Positions 32,094 through 44,289 of a stretch of DNA of 64,000 nucleotides are shown piece after piece (within the stretch, counting starts at the first letter, position 1; each line of letters starts with the position of its first letter). This stretch comes from Blattamonas nauphoetae. Taxonomy: Eukaryota; Preaxostyla; Oxymonadida. The translations under genes and the position numbers were made by a program. The DNA lies in assembly GCA_033064195.1 (NCBI GenBank), contig JARBJD010000187.1, positions 1 through 64,000 on the forward strand. Direction: 5' to 3'. Under the pieces are notes generated by a model. It did not search any database, was not told where the DNA came from, and worked only from the letters and a program-made list of their open reading frames with translations.

Positions 32094-35000
32094 GACAATG
32101 ATTTCTTCATCCTCACTGAGTTTAACGAACAAGAAGGGGTATACATGCTTCTCACGCAAACTTATTCTCATCTTGATTCTATGCTTTCAGCCAATTCCTC
32201 TTCTCGTCTATCCAGAGGAAAATCCACCAAACACGATGAACCTCTTTTCATTTGCCATTCGAATCATGACTGTCGAGACAGACACAAAAACTAAATTAAT
32301 CGGTGATTACCTTCCAACAAACTCGACATCAGTCCTTATTGATGATGCTGAAAAACTATACGCCTTTGTATTTCCATTTTCAAAACCTTTTATCTTCTGT
32401 TTTCAACTTTCTACGATATCGTTCCAGGTTTATCGATTCACGCTGTCAGACATCTATGCGCGTGGATATGTTCGTCCTTACGCACTTTGTTATGTAACTA
32501 ACTCTGCTACCAAGATTCTTTCTCTTTTTGATGAACTTCGTGTGGAATGTTCGACAGTCTGCTCTCTTATCTTATCATTCTCCCCTCTGAAGATCGCACA
32601 TTACCTCCAGTCGAAGAATTGGATTTCTTTTCGTTCGGATCTCATCAAGCAGATTCGTGACATTCACTTTACCTATCTATCTCTCACAAAACGACTCTCT
32701 CCATCTTTCTCAAACCACATCCATTCATTGTATCTTGAAGAATGCAAAATGAAAACATACAGACTACCGCATATAGGTTGTGACATTGATATGGAATCTA
32801 TCATTAATTTATATGAAGATGAGCAAGACCTCATCAAATTTGGTGCTGTTCAAAAAATGACTTTCCTCGTTCCTCATCCAAGCCATTCTCCAGAAAACGG
32901 AACATCTCATGATGAAAACAATGTTGATGATGAGATGCTCTCTCCTCTCGATCCAGCTCATCTCCTTGAGGACACTTCTGAATCAATCCAAGTTCAAGAT
33001 GACACCGGTGTTCTCCTCAACGGTATTCTCCAGAAATGGAAGGAAAACAACTGGATTGGATCACAAGATCTGGAAGAACACACTGTGTTCGATGTTTTAA
33101 ATGATCTCGTCAACTTAGATGTTCGCCTGCGAACACTTTTTCTCACTCGTCGTGCCACACTCCAGCAACGTCAAATATCCACCGAGTTCTCTGGAGAGAT
33201 TCTAGATGCTGTTCTCCAATTGGGAGTGTCAGGAAGCGATGAAGATGAGACAAAACCATTCAACGAAGACGAATTCTTTGACGAGGATTTATTGGACCAA
33301 CACGATGATGAACTGATTTTATCAGCAGTTCAACAAACACTTACCCTTCATGGTGAAGCCTGTGGATGGGATGAGAGTGTAAATATTATTTCTGATGCTA
33401 AGGAGGATGATGAAGATTTTCCCTTCCACATTTTGACTGATCCAACTGCCAAAACATTTACGACGAATCGAAAACCACTATCATACTCTAATGTTTGTTT
33501 TTTTCTTTGAAAACACGTCATTCTCGTTCCCTAGGATGATGTCGGGGTTCTTCTGGCACTCTTCACAAATTCCACTCTCCATCTCCCTCCCCCCGCCGAT
33601 AACCCAAAATTCTCCTTTCCAGAACCTCTTCTCATTAGTCTTCATTCTCTTATCTCGCCGGTTCTTGCCCCTCCCTCAACTCTCCTCCCTCCTTCTCGAT
33701 ATAAGAACATCCAGCTCGACAAGAAGCTTCGAAACCTGGATCAGATTGTTGAGAATAGGGACGTGCTTCTGCTCTTCTTTTCCCAACTTCGGATCCTCCA
33801 CCAAGCATTTTCTGTTCCTCTTTTCTTGCTCAAACTGGAGAAGGAGGGCCTGCTGGAATTGGGAGGTTCTGATCTCCCTTTCACTGTCGACCCACTACTC
33901 AACTCTTTCGCCAAACGCAGCCCGCTTCTCTCCGAGTATCAGGGAAGCAGCGACACCCTCATCTCCACACCACCAAACGCCTCTGTTCGTCTTCGCACGA
34001 TCAATTCGCCTTCAACTCTCTCAGCAGGCTCCTTCACTCCACTCCATCACCAACACCTCTCCCACGCTGTCTATCACGCCCACCCCACATTTCAAACACC
34101 TCATCCCCACCGCGGAATCCTCTCAATCGGGCGAGTGTCATTTATGAACTTTTTCACTCCAAGTGCCAGTGCGATGAAACACGCAAAGAGCTTGTTCAAA
34201 GTTGTCTCTCAGGCGACCCGATCGGAACAAGCGAGAATCACAAAAGCTGTCAACAAGGTGCTTGTTCAGGAGCTGGCTGCGCAGGTCAGCATGCAGAACG
34301 AGAACGAAGACATTCCGCCGGTGCCTCTGCTCCGAAAGAAGTCGGAAACAGCCTCCACTCGACCCATCAATTCCCAACACGAAGAGCGTTTTGAAGCTCC
34401 CAGCGATCACATGTCGGACTCTCCGTTCCGAGCGGGGATGTCGTCGCAGTTGAGCCTCGCCGCAGCCACAACACCCTCCCACACTCCGAAAATGCTGTCG
34501 TACGATTCGATGAGTCCCATGAAACGACTTGAGCTGCTTCGAGTTCTCCTTCTGCTGCCGCCAAACCTGCGAGCGATGATGATTGTGCACATCCGACGAC
34601 TGCATCGATTGAGAGACGACGAGGCGGGATTTGAGATGCTGCTGGAGCAACTGCATCACGTCACGAAGGACCCGCAGGATCTGCTGATGTTGGATGGAGA
34701 GGACAGCACGACACAGCAGCAGTTGATGCTCCGAGTGACACACCCGGACAGACAGAACATCTACCTTTCCCTCCTCCAAAACCGAGAATTCATGTCCTTC
34801 TATCACAACCAACTCGTTCTGTCTGATCTTCCATCACAACCTCTCCAATCCCCTCGCAGTTCGACCTCACCTGCCCAAGGGTCCCCCTTGAAGCGTCTCC
34901 CGCCCATCCCACCGCCCTCAACCTCCCTCCATTTCACCGATCTCGCATCATCCTCGTCGAGCCATCCGTTTTCTGCGCCTTTCCGTGTCGACCAGAACTT

Positions 35001-37671
35001 GCTCGGAGGGCTTTTCCATCGACCGTTCGTTTCGGTCTCTCACATTTCGTCATTCACTGATCATTCCAACCTCCATCCGACTGTTCGTCTCTTCATGTCA
35101 CTCACCAACCAGAAACATGTTCTGGCCCTCCACACAACACTCAACGAGATCCACCAACAATCACACGCCACTCTCCGACCTGTTCGACGACGGAAGCGGG
35201 ACACGGCAGGTGGACACGTCATCAGCAGACACAAAGCCGTTGATTCGTCGACATTACCATCGCCTTTCTCAAAATCTGGACACTCGACGCCAGTTCCAGT
35301 CATTCCTGACATGAAAGTGTTCTCGGCTCAGAAAATCATGAAGCCGTCAGAACTGATATTAACAAGCACGCCAGACAAACCGGAATTGTCGGAAGACATT
35401 CTGGACATGTCTCAGTTCGACACATACGACCAAGAAACGCTCTCCTCGTCACACGTCTCTGGCCCGCAACTGTCCGACGATGCAGCAACCACCCTTTCGG
35501 GAGTGACTCGTCGCTCGCAGGAGGTCGGCGCATCGCCTCTTCGATCACACATCGATCCGGAGCAGATCTCTGTTGACCTGCACGTGAAGACCGCACGTGA
35601 TATGCCGCTTGTGTTGAACGATGGAGGACATAAACCAGCAAGTCGAGCTTTCTCTCTGCAGACAGGAATGGGGGATTTGGACGACAAAGCAGGATTTATG
35701 TTTGAAAGTGTTGAGGAGAAGACTTTGCTCAGTTCTGCAGTTTCTCCTCCATCACTCGCGAACTCGACGATGAGTGTGAAGACACAGAGGAATCAGCCAG
35801 GAATGACAGAACAGAGAGACGTGAAGATCCCAGACAGAGTGAGAGACTCGCTGGTTGGTCAATGCGCAATCATCACAGGAACTGTTCTCGAGCCGTTCCA
35901 ACAAAACGAGCTCGCCAAACGATTCAAACGACAAGTCCCATCCACAACACCACAAACCATCAATCGGGACAAGATGGACGCACTCCACAAACCGAAAGCT
36001 GTGTTAATCGCTTCAGCAGAAGAAACTGTCGCGCCAGACCAGCTCTCAGCGTCTGCCTCATCTCGCCACACTCCAAAAGCCTCGTTCACACCGCCAAAAG
36101 ATCTTCTGGCCACACCGTCACCGATGGAGCTCTCACAGCCACCCACGCCAATTCCACCGAAGCCGGTGATTGAGGAGGTGGATGATGTTGAAAAGGCTGG
36201 GAACAATCGGAATGGGGAGGACGAGGAGGTTGGAGTTGTTCTGACAGAGGCAGAACTTCAAACTGACAAACTGGATCGCTTCTCGGATTATCTGGGCAAG
36301 TTCGTCACTCCCCTCCCGACCGACGCTGATCAACCACACCACGCCTTCCCCATCGTGTCACCATCGTCACTTCAGATGTCGCTTTCTGTTTTCCCATCAC
36401 TCAGTCCATTCACATCAACCCAACGCCAATATTCCCACGCTCAGCTCCACACTCCACTCTCCTTCCTCACCTCGCCTTCCTTCAACGCCTTCGCCTTCAC
36501 TGCCCTCTTCGACGAATATCCGTTCATCGCTCGCTGTGCCCGCTCCCTTCTCGTCGGCGTCCCTGTCATCATCTTCGCGCCGGAAGACCAACGCGAGGTC
36601 GTTCAGCGGATTGTGGGCGTTCTCTCCTTCTTCGTCATCGGATCTGGCAATTTTGGGCGAGTCGAGTTGTGGAGGACTGTGCCTTATACTCCATCGGAGT
36701 TGGGAGGATTAGCTCTGTCTGCACTGTCGACAACGGTTCAGACTCTGCCGAAGTTCATGCAGGGCAGAGTGACGTTCTGGAACTTCCGGAGAGAACATGT
36801 TGTCACTGTGATGTTTGAAGGGGGGAAGGATATTGAGAGGATGCTCGTCGTGCCTGATTTTGAAGAGCAGCAGAAGGAGAACGAGGAAGGGAACGAGGCG
36901 GGGAAAGCTGCAGCGAAGAAGAAGAGTGAGATGCGAGCGACCATCTCGTCCTGCACGCCGCTTCTCTTCATCTCTCGCATCATCGACTCCCTCTCCGATC
37001 TGAGTGAGAAGGCATATCTGCTCTATGTTGGAATGAGAGAAAACTCTCACACAACCAAAGACCTTCGAAAGCCAGCAATCAACGCGCGCATGTTCCGCCG
37101 AGGGGCATCACACTCGAAGACTCTCAAACGATTGGTTGTTCCGAGACGACCGAGCAATGTTGGCACAAACGACAACGATTCAACGAACTCGTTCGAGTTG
37201 GACATCATCAGACAGCAGCTGGAGTTAGAGCGGGAGAAGATGATTGAGGGGATGCAGGTGTGAGATTCATCTTTTCTTCATTTTTTCACTTTTCTTAGCC
37301 AATCCCGTCGAATCCATCTCGTTCTGGTTTCTCCATCACTCCTCCTTCCATCCTCTCGCGTCTCTCATCCTCCCGCCCTTCGCAGGCACTCAACTCTCTC
37401 AAATCTCCTTTCTCCGGCGCTTCTTCTGTTCAAATCTTCCTTTCCCAGTTGGAGAAGAGAGCCCAGCGACTGGTGAAACTGGATTCACTCGAGACGATGC
37501 CAGTGGTGATGGTTTGTGACTTGCATTTTCGTTACTCGATTTGTGACTTATTAGTATCTTGTTAGCACTGTGCAATATCAACTTCACTCTTCTCCGACAA
37601 CTCACCCACCAATTGTTCTCCTGCAGGAGTCCCAACTCTGCCAATACTCTGTTTCCACGCAAGAATCATAA
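32070..37671 (+). CDS. SMCR8: SMCR8-like longin/DENN protein, 6 exons, about 1787 aa
   Basis: Proposed exons 32070-32138, 32191-32367, 32428-33492, 33535-37257, 37299-37511 and 37555-37671; introns are 52, 60, 42, 41 and 43 nt. The N-terminus FFILTEFNEQEGPIPLLVYP and LFSFAIRIMTVETDT, then FTLSDIYARGYVRPYALCYV, match the longin region of SMCR8 (from memory DFxLIAEFSEQVGPxPLLxIP and LTLYDLEARGFVRPFCMAYI). SMCR8 works with C9orf72 and WDR41 in autophagy and lysosome signalling as a GTPase regulator of the folliculin-like DENN class. A later block (LLVGVPVIIFAPEDQREVVQ, VLSFFVIGSG) fits the DENN core. The protein is twice the human length because of a long Ser/Pro-rich middle. The last two exons are less certain. 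Start is shared antisense with the COMM gene. Confidence 0.8.
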
Positions 37672-38080
37672 TTCCAACTGTTATTTCCTTCGATTCGTTT
37701 TTGTTTTTGGCATTGTTTTATTTTCTATTCATCTTTTTCTTTGGAAGAGATACATTATTTTGATCTCATTTCTCATCTAATGATCAAACTGTCCTTTGTT
37801 TTTCATCAATGGGCGAACGACCAAACACAAACTGATGTCACAATGGAATTATGGCTTGATCCTGTGAATGTCTCGAAATCACTTTCTTTTTGGTTTTATT
37901 TTGACAAAACCACTACTAATGGGGGCAAATTCCTACTTTGTGGGCCAAAAAATCCCACGTAGAAAAAAAAAGAGGACGCGGGGTGGTCAATGAAAACTTG
38001 GTATGGGCAGTTTTCAGTGAATAAGAGATGAATCGTGGGCACAAGTTGACTTTCTGGGCCAAAGGTGATCGATCCGGTTT
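37672..38080. other. Intergenic, 3' flank of the SMCR8-like gene
   Basis: T-rich, AT-rich stretch with no gene. It leads up to the 8-bp target duplication GATGAGGG of the next hAT element. Confidence 0.5.
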
Positions 38081-38301
38081 GATGAGGGTATACTGGCCTG
38101 ACCGAGCCTTTCGGCTCGGTCAGTGTCACTCGACTTTTCGTCTAAGGGTCGGATCGAATCAAAACATAGAAATCATGTTGAATATCATCCCAAACTGTCT
38201 TCATTGCCACTAAAAATGGGATGCAAGGATTATACGATCAGAACTGATGTCTCGTTTTTGATCGAGCCATCGTCTCTATTCACTCTGTTCTGAAGCCGTC
38301 C

Positions 38302-38897
38302 ATGACACATTTTACGCGTAAACAAGGTGTGAATCACCTGTCTTCTTATGTACCTCACCGTTCTGTCATGTTACGAATTTTCTTTTCTCTATCTTCAATT
38401 GTTCCTTCTCTACTCAACATGTCGAAGTTCAATGCACCATTGTGTACACTTGCCCTGACATCAGCGTGTCTGACAACGACAGATGTGAAGATTGCCGTGA
38501 ATTCGTTGAGGTCCCCGATTTTAACTTCTCATTCACAAACGCTATTGGAAGCCATTTCACTATCGACGCCGAACCTCATCCTTCCTCCGATTGTGAACTT
38601 GGACACAATAGGCAATGTGGTGACAATCACGTTGACCGTTCTTTTGAGCCAGCTACTCTCCATTCTTTCCCCCACCATTGCCACCATCGAAACCCAAAAG
38701 GTACACATCGCGACTTGTGTGCTGAAGAATCTGACGCGGCCCGGCCAAGCCCCAGCTGCTGGAAGGAATATGCCATCGTCGACGGCGTCGCTTGTCGGGA
38801 CAAGGACAGAACACGTGGAGAGTCAACTTTGTGGAGATGTGGTTTTGGATTTCAACAGCAGCGGGTTTTTCCTATTCTAGAACTCGATATTTACTAA
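38302..38897 (+). pseudogene. Cys-rich coding-like frames inside the hAT element
   Basis: Two overlapping plus frames. One begins with a hydrophobic MLRIFFSLSSIVPSLLNMSK, which could be a signal peptide. The other, from about 38430, gives QCTIVYTCPDISVSDNDRC and ECRE-like Cys pairs, followed by Cys/His-rich text to 38897. A frame change between a signal-peptide-like start and a Cys-rich ectodomain is a plausible reading of a captured, decayed host gene fragment. No family recognised. Confidence 0.3.
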
Positions 38898-39035
38898 ATA
38901 GATCGCCTCTTTCATATGTGAGCCATACACCACCACAACCAAGTGACGCGTCAGTTCTTCTGACACCTGCAAACCACGTTCGAAGTTCGGTGGTGGACGC
39001 GTATGTCGGGTGATATCTAAGAAACGAGTTCATCA

Positions 39036-39330
39036 TCAAATCTGAAAAGAAAGACGAAAAGAAGAAAACGAAGAAACAAGTGGAAGCGAAGAAAGAAGAA
39101 GAAACCGACAAAGGCAACGCCAAGCAGATCCTGACTGAAGAAGAGCAGGATACCGGGAAAATCAAGTTCAAGTCTTACACCAAGTACCTCTGCACACTCA
39201 TTCCACTTGATGTTGCTGTCTTAGTCGAGTTGTATGTCGTGATTTCAGAAGCCGGGCACCTGTATGGACGTGGTGGCTGGACAACGTGATGAACTGCCGG
39301 TTCTCGTTCTTCGACACCACTCCGATGAGT
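39036..39330 (+). pseudogene. ABCC/MRP transporter-like fragment inside the hAT element
   Basis: A Lys/Glu-rich linker (EKKDEKKKTKKQVEAKKEEE) leads into LTEEEQDTGKIKFKSYTKYL and a hydrophobic stretch LIPLDVAVLVELYVVISEA. One frame over, the following text reads VWTWWLDNVMN. In ABCC transporters the linker before the second membrane domain has exactly this order: acidic/basic linker, EExxxGK(I/V)xxxxYxxYL, a membrane helix, then a WWL motif. At least one frame change is needed, so this is a broken fragment, not a live gene. It lies wholly within the hAT boundaries. Confidence 0.5.
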
Positions 39331-39781
39331 AGTTCCTGTTCTCGCGATTCCTCCATCATTCTCCTCCTCCTCCACCCACCATTCTCACGAAACCTCCAAC
39401 GATCGTAATTCTCAGGGTTTCATGATTGATGCCAAGCTCATTCATGAAATTGCTCACGATTGATGTCCTTTTTGTCACAAACACAGCGTAATATTTAAAA
39501 TTTGTGGAGACTATAGATGCTGTTTCAATGGATCAGCCCTTGGTCCTGTTTCACAACACTTCCATTCAGATTGAAGACTTCTTTGCCCTGAATTGCTCCA
39601 GTTTTGTCGTTAAAACACCAGCATACGTGGTTTCTTAAAAGTTGGTGAACAAATGATGTGGTGAGGATTGATGAAACTTTTTTGATCTGACCCATATTTG
39701 GGAAACTCCCGGTCACTGACCGTCACTACTTTTTGGGAAAAAGTGACCGGTCACCCCCGGTCAGGCCAGTATAGATGAGGG

Positions 39782-41150
39782 CGATCGGCGAACTATGTCA
39801 CTTTCCATTAAAGTTTTTCTGATTCATTTCATCACTATGTCTAATATGAGTGATTCTCAATGAAATAAGGGATACGTGGGTTCGTGGTATCCACGAAAAG
39901 GATTATCCTCAAAATCATTATTCTTCGTCTCCCATCCCGAACCACATCATTAGTAACCTTTTTTCATTTTCAAAAATACATGGAAGCCGTCTCGATCAAC
40001 ACAGAAATTTCCCATTTTCTCTCTTTTTCTCTTTAATGGATGATTAATCTCCATTGTCTCACATCGAGTCATCTTTTTTTGTTGTTTTCCATCCTTTCCC
40101 TGTTTTTGAACCTGTTTTATGAAAAAAAGTGTTCAAAAATGTCTGGATCTTAAAACGACCATTTCAGGTGCGATCATTGTCGGATTTCTGCTTCCTTCTC
40201 ACCGTCAGTTCTTTTTTCCATTCATACTAAGAAACGTTCCATCTCGTCAGCTTCAACCAAAATGACGGACCTCATGTCAGATCAGAACAGGCTCTTCGAT
40301 GCCCAAATCATTTTACACGATTCTTACTCCGAGAACTGTCATCCTCTCTGGTTTTGAGAAGAATAGAAAACTCAGAGTAGTCGAGTTTTCTCAATTGATT
40401 CACAGTCACCATTTTTTTCAGCATCATGACCATCTTAATTCATGAGATCTATTCAACCTGACGACAATGACTCACAACGTCGAAAGCATTGTTTGGAAGC
40501 ATCAGAAAAGTACTCAAAAATACCAATCCACAAATCCGTCAACCTGACGTTCTGTCTCGCTTGTGAATCCAGCAGATGGACTACTCTCTCGTTATTATAA
40601 TTAAGTTTGCCTCGATCACTTCTTTCACAACACCCCAAGAAAAACTCAACAATTATCTTTGATGACACTTTTTTTGCTGTCTGGGGCGTCTCTATTTTTC
40701 AACCACCTCCAAAACTGTCAGGTATGGGAGTTTGTCATTTTAATACTCAATTTCCAGTTGATGGAACCATGTTTCTCAACATTTCCATCTCGTGAATCCA
40801 CATCCTACCAAACCATCGAGACAACAATCCAACCACTTCGATCATTGTGAATCCTCTCATGGCCTTCCACACAACCAAATTGTCGATTCTCGTCCGAACG
40901 GCGCTCATCTCTGATTGAAAAATCCGTTGTAGGACTAAGTCACGTATACTCTCCTGAATGGTTGTGGGGCGAATGTTCCTTATATTGTTCAACGTTGTTC
41001 TCACTTCTCTCTGCACCTTTCCTCTTTACTTTGATTTTCATGATGAGTATCTATCCAAGGATTGTGTGAAGAAATGGAGAATACATGAAACGCATGATTA
41101 CCAGAGATCTCGATGATTACCAAGACTTTTGGGATACCCTGTATTTTTCT
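39782..41150. other. Intergenic with a few open frames
   Basis: No gene called. On the minus strand 41016-40747 reads helical and Arg-rich text (ESIRDLVLQRIFQSEMSAV, then VRTRIDNLVVWKAMRGF) and 40668-40453 another short helical frame; both could be remnants of a coiled-coil protein. No start, splice or domain supports them. Confidence 0.4.
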
Positions 41151-43935
41151 CAGGGAATTTAGGCCGACAGTGATGGCTTTGATACCGTGATTATTTGATC
41201 AAGTCAATCTCATGAATCGTGTGCCAATCCCTTTTGATCCTCCAGCGCAGCTTCTTCACACAAAACCAATTCCATTCATGCCTATCTTACCTAAGCTACC
41301 CCCTCCTATTCTCAAAAAAAAGTTCAAGTCTCCTCCTCTACCACCGACAGGTGCCCAGCTGTCAATGTGGTGCCTGTTCATTCGCGACTATCACATGCTC
41401 TATCCTCATCAAGATAAACATGTTTTGAACTTTGTTATGATGGGATTCGATGTTTTCACTGCAAAAAGAATCACACCCAACATTCAACTTCCCGTGAGGA
41501 GTATCTCACAATGTCGGCCCGTCCAATTTGTTGGTCATCCTTTCTTAAACATGTCCTCTCCCCACAGCACAGGAGAGGACTGTCAGACTTAGATTTGACA
41601 AGTTCAGACCCAACCATTGAAAAGGCTGAAAATATTGCTTCATTCGCTCTGCAACACGCAAAGAATCGAATTGTGATTGGATCGATCATTTTTTCCAATC
41701 AGATTCCCGCTCATACATTCAGACTTCTCGTACAAGCCACAGATATGTTGTCCAACATACCGATCCCATTTCAGAATTCACGCACAAGCCCTGAGATTAT
41801 ATGTACGATTGGCCGCATGGAAATGGTAGAAAAGAGGGAAGAAGTACGGCAATTCCTTTTGTGTGGCTATCCTTTTTCCATTTTACTTGATTCATCAACA
41901 GATCTTGACGGGATCAAACAAGTTGCTGTGACCCTGCAAGCTCTCCAATCCGACGACAAACCAACCTGTCGCAAACTCGCAATTCGTCCACTCCAGACTT
42001 CATCCAATTCTGAAGCTTTCCTATCCCTTATCAACCAACTCATTGGAGAATTTTCGTTACCCATCAATTTATTTATGGCGGTCGGCACGGATGGGGAGAG
42101 TACAATGACAGGGTTGGGTAACGGATTGTGGGGGAGACTGCTCCGAGAGTACCATGGAATACTGCCTGTCCATTGTGCAGCTCATCGACTTCAGCTGGTC
42201 TATTCGCATTCTTTGGACCAAAAGGAATTTTCCCTCTATCTTTCTCATCTAACCCAGTGCCATTCACATGTAACTAACATCTCAAGATCTCCAATTAAAA
42301 AAAGCCCATCTGAAAGACATTCAACACAGTTCACATCAACCACAGTAAAAAATTACACATGCCGTCGAAACCAGATGGCTGTCGTTGAAAACAAATGCAA
42401 ATGTCGTCCTTGATCAATTCTCTTCAGTTTCAGCTCATATTCAAACGTTCAGTGCGGAAGGTCGTGAAAAATACACATCAATTTTCACCCCCATTTCTTA
42501 TGCTCGTCTCTTTATCGTCACGCGACTAACGACTCCACTTTATGATTTATGCGAGTTTCTACAATCGAAAGAGCTGACTTTTATCATCTATGCTGCAAAA
42601 ATGACAGAAACAAAGGCCAAAGTCAACGATGGAGAAACACTCATAAGCACAGTTTTTTCAATCCAGAGCTTCTATCAATGACATACCAATTCTTCACTCA
42701 CTCATAGACCTTGAAGTCGCGCATTGTCATCTGGAGGCTTCACATTTTCAGAAGTTGCTTCTCCAATAAATTGAACACTATTTCGAACGGAATGAAATAG
42801 ATGTCGCAATACGACGTCTGTCTCCAATTCGGCTCCTATACGACAATTTTCTGAATGATACTCGAGATGCTGCAGCCCTTTTAGCTAATATTCTGTAACA
42901 AGGCTAAGCTGAGCCCATTCTAAAAGAAGACACCGATATTGAGCCCGACATCTACTTTTGCCGTTCTTTCCCAGATTTATCGAGAGAGACAGTATTCAAA
43001 TGTAAACAGGCCTTCCGAAACTAGCCGGATGTACTTGTATCATCAGATCTCAAATTGTTCATCAGGATCTTACGAAACAGATTTACGAATCCCAACCTTG
43101 AAATGCGCTGTCTCCTGCACGAGCCTCAGTATGTTCTACCAACAATTGAAGATTTGACAATCAGAGCACAAAAATTCATTGAAAGGCATTCCAACATTTT
43201 CCGAAATTGGCGTTGAATGTCTATCGTATCTCCTCAATAGTAGCTTTTTCACCTCTTTTCCAGTTTTTCTCGCATTCCTTCTTCTCTCCGTCCATCTCTT
43301 CGCGGATCTCCATTTTCACTGTCGATCACAGTACAGACTCATTCAGGAATGTCACAACGCAACGTCTGTCCCATTGCGTACCATTCGCCAGTGTAAGATG
43401 GGGTTGGTCCAACTTGGCTATTCTTCAATCCGACGCTGGAGCGGATCGTACGAGCTGGACAGGGCTAAAGTATGCTTTCTAGTGGAGTCTATGTCCCGTC
43501 GTTCGTTTTCACGATATCAGCCTCCCTTCCGTCCCTACAATCATTCTGATCATCATTTCTTGTCCATCTTGAATTTTTGTTCGCACAGTTCCGCCTATTC
43601 ACGACCAACGAAAGCTGATTTGTCATGTTCGCAGCGCTGAACAAAATCGCGACTCGACCACACCTCGCACAACTAAAGAACATGCTTCGAACAGCTCTGA
43701 AAAGGCCAGATGATTTTGCTGCTGACGGTGGCCAGAGGGGGTGTAATGGAATACAAATTGCTCGGATGAGGTGAGTCGAGTTCGTTTCACAATACTTCTC
43801 TTAAATCTGAGTGATGATTCATGAGGCAAATTGGCGAGATACAGAGTCATGAACGAGGTGGAGTGGGAATTGAATGACTGAGAAGTGAGCAGATAGCACC
43901 TGGTTAAGGGTCTTACTGTCGGTGATCCAACCCTG
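41151..43935 (+). mobile_element. hAT transposon with decayed transposase, 2.8 kb
   Basis: The left end is CAGGG, eight bases, then CCGACAGT (41151-41171). The reverse complement of the right end has CAGGG, eight bases, then CCGACAGT (43935 leftward), so the termini match in pattern and spacing. Flanking octamers ATTTTTCT (41143-41150) and ATTGTTCT (43936-43943) agree at 7 of 8 positions, fitting an old hAT target duplication. Inside are fragments of a hAT transposase on the plus strand. This copy is of the right size for an autonomous element but is no longer intact. Confidence 0.75.
41212..43230 (+). pseudogene. hAT-family transposase, frameshifted
   Basis: Three plus-strand blocks (41212-41592, 41511-42413, 42385-42681) and scattered later frames to about 43200 give recognisable hAT RNase-H-like catalytic text: FSILLDSSTDLDGIKQVAV carries the first catalytic Asp, INLFMAVGTDGESTMTGL the second, and ILPVHCAAHRLQLVYSH the following conserved C..H motif that precedes the large helical insertion. 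The C-terminal dimerisation region is only faint (from 42420 on). At least two frame changes and several stops break it, so it is inactive. Confidence 0.75.
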
Positions 43936-44289
43936 ATTGTTCTCTTGAAAAAAGTGAAGCCATGACTATAGAGCGTGAAATGTATTATCAGAACAATGAG
44001 GATGATCTATGAGCTTTAGTTGGGAAATGAGAACACAATCATAAAATACTGTTTTTTCAGCCGATGGATTCGGAGGATTTCGATGGTTGCTGAAGGAGAG
44101 GACACACAAACGACGAATTGAAAATCTTGTCGTGATCCTCAGCCTCAAATGGAGAATATACCAGATTCGCCGCGAAGATTGCGAAAAAAATGTGAGAAAT
44201 TGAAGCGGAAACCCTTGTGAGCTAAAATGTAGTCGCCATCCCGAGCAGTGCTTGTAATTAGCAACCCTTGCGTACCCTCTGGATCCTCC

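Larger units (their letters stand above)
38089..39773. mobile_element. hAT-like element carrying a host-gene-like fragment
   Basis: Left end TATACTGGCCTGACCG and the reverse complement of the right end match over 16 bp. They are flanked by the exact 8-bp direct repeat GATGAGGG (38081-38088 and 39774-39781). A hairpin-forming CCGAGCC..GGCTCGG follows the left end. There is no transposase. Instead, the interior has protein-like frames: 38430-38880 (Cys-rich, VYTCPDISVSDNDRCEDC) and 39036-39310 (ABCC-like, see separate entry). The terminus TATAC resembles the other TATACC elements of this window. Confidence 0.85.

Noticed and set aside
34138-34812. Minus-strand frame of 224 codons inside the SMCR8-like gene
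   Set aside because: Shadow of a GC-rich coding exon; low-complexity Arg/Ser/Leu text with no start context.
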